Shown: positions 12,517-17,878 of the stretch, piece after piece
How positions within the stretch are numbered: position 1 is the first letter of the stretch
How the letters are laid out: the number at the start of each line of letters is the position of its first letter
NCBI GenBank assembly: GCA_934754855.1
Contig: CAKVJR010000026.1
Span: forward strand, 1-17,878
Reading direction: 5' to 3'
Source: an uncultured Candidatus Melainabacteria bacterium
GTDB taxonomy: Bacteria; Cyanobacteriota; Vampirovibrionia; Gastranaerophilales; Gastranaerophilaceae
Length of the DNA: 17,878 nt
Notes under the pieces: model-generated
The model's database searches: none
The model's input: the letters and a program-made list of their open reading frames with translations, nothing else
What the model was told of the DNA's origin: nothing
Position numbers and translations under genes: made by a program

Positions 12517-14307
12517 TTAATTATTTTTTTTCTTTAAAATCGTAACCTCAAATGACAGTTTAGATTGCGGCAGCATAATTGATTTTTCATAATCATAATT
12601 ATCAAACAAAAATTGCGTAATTTCTTTTGCATAATCAACCCCAAACTGACCTACGATAGGGAAATAGTTATTTGTAATCAAAACAAAATCGGGTTTATTT
12701 TTTGCCAATTCAGAAACGACGGCATTTTCACCAAAAGTATCAATCATGTGCGGAATCAGTGCATAATAATTCAAGTTCGTTTTTCTGTCCGAAAACCAAT
12801 TAAAAATCAAACCTTCCTCAAGAACGAGAACGGTTTTGTCTTTCGGGACATTTTTATTTATGTAATCCATTGCATCATTAACAACGGGAGAATACGCTAA
12901 ACTCGTATAAAAAGCACCTTTTGTGCCGTTAATTTTTCCGTTCATATTCGGGAGGAAATAAAAAAGATAAATCGATGACACAGAAAGGCAAAAAGCAACC
13001 AACGCAACCATTATCGACTTTTTGTAAATAATCGTTTGAAGTTTTTTAAAATAAGTCGGCAAAATTTCAATTAGAAAATACACGAAAGCCAACCAATACG
13101 GGACTATTGCAAAATTTCCGATTGATGAAATTTTAACTTCCGCAAATTGTCTGAATGTGAACAAAAATCCGATAACAACAAGCGACAAACAAAATTTTTC
13201 CTTGTCAGAAAATTCACGATGTTTTATTAATTTCAACAAAACAACCGCAATCGCCCATATCGCAAGGACATACGGCACAAAAACGATATTCGTGTTGATA
13301 CCGAATTTTGTAAATTGCGTAACCGAAAAAGGTTGAATTATAAAAAACCAACCGAATATGACAAAAATAGCAGAAATAAAAATTTGTAAAATTTTATTCT
13401 CTGAAAATTTTTCCAAAAGAATAAACAAAATAGCCGCAAATAAGCCAATAGCCGCAAATTGCTTAATAAAAATTCCAAAAGACATTCCTAAATCACGCAA
13501 AACGCCCAAAGTAATTCGCTGCGGCATAATCGTTTCGTTAAAAATCTGAACCGACGGAGCGTGAGAGAAATTTATCAAAAATTGAACCTGTTTTGACAAG
13601 TCCAAAACACTTCCGCCAAATAACAAATATACCCCGAAACTCAACAAACTCGGTAGTATCATTAGCACAAAATATGCCGCAAATTCTTTTATTGACTTGT
13701 TTTTCACCGACTCAAAAATCGGAATTAATCCCAACAAAAGAAAATCCCATTTGCTCGCAATTGAAAATCCTATCAACAACGATACCGCCATCATCGTTTT
13801 AAAATGCTCATTTTCAGGATTTTTCTTCATCAGCAAATACACGCAAATTCCGACAAAACAAAACGTAAACGCATACAAAAACGAATACGAATACGGGAAA
13901 ATCCAAGATGCAGAGTTCTTTACGCAAATTCTGAACGTAAACAACTCCATCACCGTCAAGGTCGCAACAAACGCCGTAATCTCTGACGAATATTTTTTGA
14001 CAAGTTTATACAAAAACGTCAATATCGTTGCACCGCAAGCAATTCCAACAACATACAAAACATTCAGATTGCAGCCGAATACCTTAAACAAAAGGGCATT
14101 TACCTGATACGCAAACGGCGGGTACAAATTCAAAATGTCACGATACAAAACTTTTCCGTCCAACATCGCCTCAGGGATTATCGCCTCTCTGAAACAATCT
14201 GATATAACATGTCCCCATTTGCCCCACGAAAACACAATAAACATAACGTATAACACTATTAGTGTTATTCTTAAAATCATATTCAAGTTCCATTTCGCAA
14301 ATTCCAT
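12517..14307 (-). CDS. GT-C-type membrane glycosyltransferase, intact copy
   Basis: 596 residues with roughly a dozen hydrophobic helices and a C-terminal soluble domain of ~110 residues. The first extracytoplasmic loop holds SDCFREAIIPEAMLDGKVLYRDILNLYPP (D37, R40, E41, E46, D57), the arrangement expected of GT-C enzymes (PMT/ArnT-like or GT39/83-like), which use polyprenyl-phosphate sugars. The precise family is uncertain. The ATG follows AGGGG at a suitable distance. At the place where the downstream copy has the C-tract, this gene reads NVPKDKT and has no homopolymer, so it should be constitutively in frame. It is the first gene of a two-gene operon with the variable copy. A role in surface polysaccharide or glycoprotein decoration is inferred from the fold and from the SGNH and UDP-xylose synthase neighbours. 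Confidence 0.83.
   Translation of the reverse strand: MEFAKWNLNMILRITLIVLYVMFIVFSWGKWGHVISDCFREAIIPEAMLDGKVLYRDILNLYPPFAYQVNALLFKVFGCNLNVLYVVGIACGATILTFLYKLVKKYSSEITAFVATLTVMELFTFRICVKNSASWIFPYSYSFLYAFTFCFVGICVYLLMKKNPENEHFKTMMAVSLLIGFSIASKWDFLLLGLIPIFESVKNKSIKEFAAYFVLMILPSLLSFGVYLLFGGSVLDLSKQVQFLINFSHAPSVQIFNETIMPQRITLGVLRDLGMSFGIFIKQFAAIGLFAAILFILLEKFSENKILQIFISAIFVIFGWFFIIQPFSVTQFTKFGINTNIVFVPYVLAIWAIAVVLLKLIKHREFSDKEKFCLSLVVIGFLFTFRQFAEVKISSIGNFAIVPYWLAFVYFLIEILPTYFKKLQTIIYKKSIMVALVAFCLSVSSIYLFYFLPNMNGKINGTKGAFYTSLAYSPVVNDAMDYINKNVPKDKTVLVLEEGLIFNWFSDRKTNLNYYALIPHMIDTFGENAVVSELAKNKPDFVLITNNYFPIVGQFGVDYAKEITQFLFDNYDYEKSIMLPQSKLSFEVTILKKKNN
13549..14307 (-). repeat. Direct repeat, copy 1 (5' part of the intact glycosyltransferase)
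   Basis: Partner of the 11738-12496 repeat. A second, shorter block is shared at 13142-13284 / 11337-11479 (~143 bp, about 94% identical). The segment between the two blocks is divergent, so the two genes are mosaics rather than simple duplicates. Confidence 0.9.
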
Positions 14308-14331
14308 TTCAATACCCCTATAATTGAGTTA

Positions 14332-14340
14332 ATTTTAGCA
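14332..14340 (-). promoter_or_regulatory. Extended -10 promoter of the glycosyltransferase operon
   Basis: TGC-TAAAAT on the minus strand (-10 at 14332-14337) is identical to the extended -10 of the amino-acid permease. No good -35 is present. The predicted leader is about 18 bases and includes the AGGGG ribosome-binding site. Confidence 0.45.
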
Positions 14341-14358
14341 TAAATAAGTAAAAATTTT

Positions 14359-14387
14359 TTGCAAAAACGACAAAATTATAATATTAT
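14359..14387 (+). promoter_or_regulatory. Promoter of the UDP-glucuronate decarboxylase gene
   Basis: TTGCAA (14359-14364), a 17-base spacer and TATTAT (14382-14387). The same TTGCAA -35 is used by the membrane-anchored SGNH gene. Confidence 0.5.
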
Positions 14388-14414
14388 TAAGAAAACAGAA
14401 ACAGAGGATTAAAA

Positions 14415-15359
14415 ATGACCCGAATAATCATCACAGGCGGTGCCGGTTTTATAGGAAGCAATCTTTGCGAAAGACTCGTAAATGAAGGCAACGACGTAAT
14501 TTGCGTCGATAACTTTTTTACGGGTTCAAAAGACAACATAAGACATTTAATCGGAAATAACCACTTTGAACTCGTCAGACACGATGTAACAAAAGAATTT
14601 TACGCAGAAGCAGACCAAATCTACAACTTGGCTTGTCCTGCAAGCCCGCCGAGTTACCAATATAATCCCATCAAAACAATTAAAACTTCAATAATGGGAA
14701 CAATTAACATGCTCGGACTTGCAAAACGTTGCAAGGCAAGGATTTTGCAAGCATCGACAAGTGAAATTTACGGCGACCCGAAAGTTCACCCGCAAACAGA
14801 AGATTATTGGGGAAATGTAAATCCTATCGGAATCAGAAGTTGTTACGACGAGGGAAAACGTTGTGCTGAAACGCTTATGATGGATTATCACAGACAAAAC
14901 AATGTTGACATCAGAATCGTCAGAATTTTCAACACATACGGTCCCAAAATGGACAAAAATGACGGAAGAGTTGTATCAAATTTCATCGTCCAAGCACTTC
15001 AAAACAAAGACATCACAATATACGGCGACGGAAGTCAAACCCGCTCGTTCTGCTATGTTTCGGACTTGGTTGATGCTCTTATCAAAATGCAAAACAACAA
15101 AGAAGGCTTCATTGGTCCCGTAAACCTCGGAAACCCCTCTGAGAGAACGATTTTAGAGTTTGCGGAAAGAATTATCAGACTCACAAATTCAAATTCAAAA
15201 ATTATCCACAAACCGCTTCCCTCGGACGATCCGACAAGAAGACGCCCCGACATTACACTTGCAAAAGAAAAATTAGGTTGGGAACCCAAAGTCGATATTG
15301 ACGAAGGGCTTATGAAAACTATCGAATATTTCGATAAACTTTTAAAATCCGAAAAATAG
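14415..15359 (+). CDS. UDP-glucuronate decarboxylase (UDP-xylose synthase)
   Basis: A 314-residue extended short-chain dehydrogenase that converts UDP-glucuronic acid to UDP-xylose in the cytoplasm, using bound NAD. Motifs: Rossmann GGAGFIGS (8-15), D32 in VDNFFTG for the NAD ribose, LACPASPPSYQ (72-82), STSEIYGDP (114-122) with the S/T and E117 of the UXS active site, and the catalytic YDEGK (Y144, K148). The run YNPIKTIKTS, NTYGP, GDGSQTRSFCYV and RRRPDI are strongly characteristic of UXS rather than of dTDP-glucose dehydratase or GalE. The size fits the soluble bacterial form. A GAGG site precedes the ATG. UDP-xylose, or a pentose made from it, is a plausible building block for the surface glycan assembled by the neighbouring membrane enzymes, though donors for GT-C enzymes are usually lipid-linked. 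Confidence 0.92.
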   Translation: MTRIIITGGAGFIGSNLCERLVNEGNDVICVDNFFTGSKDNIRHLIGNNHFELVRHDVTKEFYAEADQIYNLACPASPPSYQYNPIKTIKTSIMGTINMLGLAKRCKARILQASTSEIYGDPKVHPQTEDYWGNVNPIGIRSCYDEGKRCAETLMMDYHRQNNVDIRIVRIFNTYGPKMDKNDGRVVSNFIVQALQNKDITIYGDGSQTRSFCYVSDLVDALIKMQNNKEGFIGPVNLGNPSERTILEFAERIIRLTNSNSKIIHKPLPSDDPTRRRPDITLAKEKLGWEPKVDIDEGLMKTIEYFDKLLKSEK

Positions 15360-15427
15360 GTGACATTTCGCAATGTTTGTTGTAAATTTGAAACAAAAAA
15401 ACTCACGACACAATAAAGGATAAAAAA

Positions 15428-16087
15428 ATGTTAGCAAGACGTGCAGCGAGAGAAATCGCACTTATATTATTTTCACAATTAGATGACGACGTAAAAAAAT
15501 ACGCTACGACCGATTTTGACAAAATTATCGTAAACTCGGTCAGAACGCTTACAAATAACGCATACGAAGAATTGAAACTTCAATCAACAGCAGTTGTCGA
15601 TATGATTCAATATATTGACGAATACGAAGCAAATCACCCGACAAACCTTGCAAGACCGATTGAAAGCAACGATATTCCCGTTCCGATTCCGCTTACATCA
15701 GATATGACGGGCAGATTGACGGCTATCGCAGATGTTTGCGAAAAAGCATTCTCGGCTCTTGAAATCGCTGAAATGACTGCTCTTGAAGAAAATTCGGAAA
15801 CAAAAAAATATATCAGAAAAATTACAAAAGCGTACGTTGATAAAAAAGATATCATCGACGACACAATCAAAAGACTCGCTGTCGGTTGGGATTTTTCAAG
15901 ACTCGTTAAAACCGACAAAGACATCTTGCGTATTGCAATTACGGAACTTCTTTTCGTAAAAGAACCGCCCGTTAAAGTTATCATCGACGAAGCCGTCGAA
16001 CTTGCAAAACGCTACTCGACTGAAGACAGTGCTTCTTTCATCAATGCTATTTTGGCAAAAGTTGTAAAAGAAAACGATTTGGATTAA
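15428..16087 (+). CDS. nusB: Transcription antitermination protein NusB, long form
   Basis: NusB binds boxA RNA with NusE (S10) and supports antitermination, mainly of rRNA operons. The C-terminal half is diagnostic: DFSRLVKTDKDILRIAITELLF followed by VKVIIDEAVELAKRYSTEDSASFINAILAKV. The N-terminal ARRAAREIALILFSQLD is the first NusB helix. Between them lies an extra ~80 residues, so the protein is 219 residues against about 140 in E. coli. Cyanobacterial NusB proteins are similarly long, one reason for placing this genome near that phylum. AAAGGA precedes the ATG. ftsY starts three bases after the stop, so the two are translationally close and surely co-transcribed. No clear promoter is seen in the 68-base gap after the UXS gene, so read-through from it is possible. 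Confidence 0.92.
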   Translation: MLARRAAREIALILFSQLDDDVKKYATTDFDKIIVNSVRTLTNNAYEELKLQSTAVVDMIQYIDEYEANHPTNLARPIESNDIPVPIPLTSDMTGRLTAIADVCEKAFSALEIAEMTALEENSETKKYIRKITKAYVDKKDIIDDTIKRLAVGWDFSRLVKTDKDILRIAITELLFVKEPPVKVIIDEAVELAKRYSTEDSASFINAILAKVVKENDLD

Positions 16088-16090
16088 TAA

Positions 16091-17074
16091 ATGTTTGAAT
16101 TTTTTAAGAAAAAAGAAGAAAAATCACCCGAAATACAATCAGAACAACAAGTTCCCGAGGAAAATTCGGGCTTTTCTTTTTCCTTTGAAAAATTAAAATC
16201 GACTGTCGCAAACACTGCAAAGTCACTTGTTCAAAGCGTCACAGGCAATCTTGAAGACAAAGAAGAATTTGACGAATTTGCACTTGACGATACCGAAGAA
16301 TTGCTCATCAAGGCTGATATCGGCGTCAATACTGCCGCAGAAATCACAGACAAGTTGAGAGAAAAAAATTCAAAAATCAAACCATCTGAAATCAGAGCGT
16401 TTTTAAAAAATGAATTTGACAATATTCTCCAATCGGCAGGTAGTGAAAAACTCAATGTTAAAGACGGTTTGAACATTTACCTCATCACAGGGGTAAACGG
16501 AGCAGGAAAAACAACCCTGATTGCAAAACTTGCATATCAATTCAAAAATCAAGGCAAACGAGTTCTCGTTGCAGCAGGTGACACATTCCGTGCCGCTGCG
16601 GAAGAGCAATTGAACATTTGGTCAGAGCGTGCAGGAGCAGACATCGTCAGAAAAGACGGTATTGATGCGGCAGCAGTGGCTTTTGACGCAATCAAAAAAG
16701 CCCAAAGCGAAAACTACGATATTCTTCTAATCGACACGGCAGGCAGATTGCAAAACAAGCACAACCTTATGGAAGAATTGGGTAAAATGACTGCGGTTAT
16801 TAACAAATTGGCTCCCGATTGTTTCACGGAAAGTCTTTTGGTTATTGACGCAAACACGGGACAAAACGGTTTGCAACAAGCAAAAATTTTCAAAGAAGCG
16901 GCAAATTTAACGGGAATTGCCCTCACAAAACTTGACGGAAGTGCCAAAGGCGGTATCATCATTGCGATTGCAAAAGAACTTTCTCTTCCCGTAAAATTAA
17001 TCGGTGTGGGTGAAAAAATAACCGATATAAAATATTTCAACGCTCAAGATTTTACAAAAGCACTTTTTGAATAA
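16091..17074 (+). CDS. ftsY: Signal recognition particle receptor FtsY
   Basis: The SRP receptor GTPase, which docks ribosome-nascent chains with Ffh at the membrane. 327 residues: a short acidic/charged N-terminal A region (1-~50, starting MFEFFKKKEEK), an N domain of helices, and the G domain with GVNGAGKT (134-141), DTFRAAA (164-170), DTAGR (215-219), TKLD (279-282) and GVGEKITDI (305-313). The ordering and the NAANTGQNG-type motif (DANTGQNG, 253-260) separate it from Ffh, as does the absence of an M domain. The A region is short compared with E. coli FtsY, as in many cyanobacteria and Gram-positives. It is coupled to nusB upstream. It ends one base before the stop codon of the opposing SGNH gene, with no terminator between them. 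Confidence 0.96.
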   Translation: MFEFFKKKEEKSPEIQSEQQVPEENSGFSFSFEKLKSTVANTAKSLVQSVTGNLEDKEEFDEFALDDTEELLIKADIGVNTAAEITDKLREKNSKIKPSEIRAFLKNEFDNILQSAGSEKLNVKDGLNIYLITGVNGAGKTTLIAKLAYQFKNQGKRVLVAAGDTFRAAAEEQLNIWSERAGADIVRKDGIDAAAVAFDAIKKAQSENYDILLIDTAGRLQNKHNLMEELGKMTAVINKLAPDCFTESLLVIDANTGQNGLQQAKIFKEAANLTGIALTKLDGSAKGGIIIAIAKELSLPVKLIGVGEKITDIKYFNAQDFTKALFE

Positions 17075-17075
17075 A

Positions 17076-17878
17076 CTACAAATTCAGTTCTTTAGTGAGT
17101 TTCGGAGCAACCAAATCCCACGCTTTTTCGTTTGGATGCATCCATTCACCCTCAACCTTATATTCCCGTTTTCCAAGGTTTTCACCGACGAGATTATTCG
17201 CATTGATGTAAATATACCCCTCATCAGCAATAAATTTCTTCAAATCATCGGAAATATTACACCAAGACTCGTCAGATTGAGGGTAATCAAGGAATACCAT
17301 TTTTGAGTCCGGATAATTTTTCTTCAAATTCTTCATCATATCAATCATCATACTTTTAAACAAAGTATAATTTTGCGATTCCTTTTCGCCCTTTTTGTCC
17401 GAAATATATTCTTGGACAAGTTTTGTCGAATAAAACATATTCATAAACGGCAAAAAGTCCTTAACCTCTTTAATTTCGCCATTTTTACATTCATATCTCA
17501 AATTCAATTCAGTTGACCAAAAGCCCAATTGATATTGATAAAGTCTGAAAAAATGGTCAAAAATAAACACATAAACAATATATTCGGGGTCTTTTGGAGC
17601 CGTCGGAATGAGTTTATTTGCGATTTGATAATAAACATAAGACAATCCTGTTGCCGTAACTCCACGCTGATAAACGGTTCTGTCGGACAAATCGGAAAGT
17701 TTATACCCCAAAATTTGATTGTCTTCAAGACAAGAACCCTCTGCAAATGAGCAGCCGACAACCGCAATCGGTTTTTTCCTGCTGTTTTTCTTTTCAAAAA
17801 TTCGATTATGCCAAGTATAAGCACTCGCATCGGGTGAAAACGGCACAGGGCGTGAATATTTTAAAATCACCTTATTAC
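17076..17878 (-). CDS. SGNH/GDSL hydrolase-like protein (5' end beyond window)
   Basis: The frame is open to the right edge, so the start lies outside; GTG at 17870 is only the first in-window candidate. By comparison with the paralogue at 8881, which has about 100 residues before its block I, an N-terminal membrane anchor is probably missing from view. Counting from that GTG: block I is VVGCSFAEGSCL with GCS at 39-41 (S41 the candidate nucleophile), block II is YQRGVTATG (67-75), and block V is EWMHP with H245. In block V the usual Asp is a Glu (E242). The C-terminus HPNEKAWDLVAPKLTKELNL mirrors HPSRLAWETILPYLGKELDL of the paralogue. It is probably an extracytoplasmic esterase or acyltransferase on surface glycans, by family and context only. 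Confidence 0.75.
   Translation of the reverse strand, partial: NKVILKYSRPVPFSPDASAYTWHNRIFEKKNSRKKPIAVVGCSFAEGSCLEDNQILGYKLSDLSDRTVYQRGVTATGLSYVYYQIANKLIPTAPKDPEYIVYVFIFDHFFRLYQYQLGFWSTELNLRYECKNGEIKEVKDFLPFMNMFYSTKLVQEYISDKKGEKESQNYTLFKSMMIDMMKNLKKNYPDSKMVFLDYPQSDESWCNISDDLKKFIADEGYIYINANNLVGENLGKREYKVEGEWMHPNEKAWDLVAPKLTKELNL

Noticed and set aside
1..17878. CRISPR arrays, tRNA or rRNA genes, insertion sequences, phage genes
   Set aside because: I saw no regularly spaced repeats, cloverleaf-like segments, transposase or integrase motifs, or phage structural genes in either strand.

Overview
The window is AT-rich (roughly one third G+C by eye), gene-dense and has short intergenic gaps; no stretch of 300 bases lacks a gene. 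A lysine-biosynthesis cluster (dapB-asd-dapA), an unusually long NusB of the cyanobacterial type, signal peptides and surface-glycan genes suggest a low-GC gut bacterium of the non-photosynthetic cyanobacterial sister lineage (Gastranaerophilales / Vampirovibrionia, 'Melainabacteria'). That placement is an inference from gene style, not a proven assignment.

Left part (1-4088): the 5' end of ileS runs leftward off the window. Next come a small HTH regulator (minus) and a small unknown basic protein (plus). Their divergent promoters share one -35 palindrome. A plus-strand run dapB, asd, dapA then encodes three early steps from aspartyl phosphate to tetrahydrodipicolinate and ends at a clear intrinsic terminator.

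Middle-left (4128-8085): an APC-family amino-acid permease, a radical SAM protein whose extra cysteines form a SPASM-like pattern at the N-terminus, and comM follow closely on the plus strand. They end at a terminator that serves the opposite strand.

Middle (8092-15359) looks like an envelope/surface-glycan accessory block between housekeeping genes. It holds a secreted glycine-zipper protein, a membrane-anchored SGNH hydrolase-like protein, a small secreted protein, two tandem GT-C-type membrane glycosyltransferase genes and a UDP-glucuronate decarboxylase (UDP-xylose synthase). The two GT-C genes share about 98% identity over their first 759 bp and are mosaic after that. The downstream copy carries a run of 11 G (C on the coding strand) that throws its C-terminal domain out of frame. 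This is the classical layout of a phase-variable contingency gene, seen here in the OFF state, and is the most interesting thing in the window.

Right part (15428-17878): nusB and ftsY form a tight pair. They face a second SGNH-type gene, paralogous to the first, that runs off the right edge.

Several genes needed start corrections from ribosome-binding sites and promoters. Three genes have a -10 hexamer exactly six bases before the start codon, so they may be transcribed without a leader.
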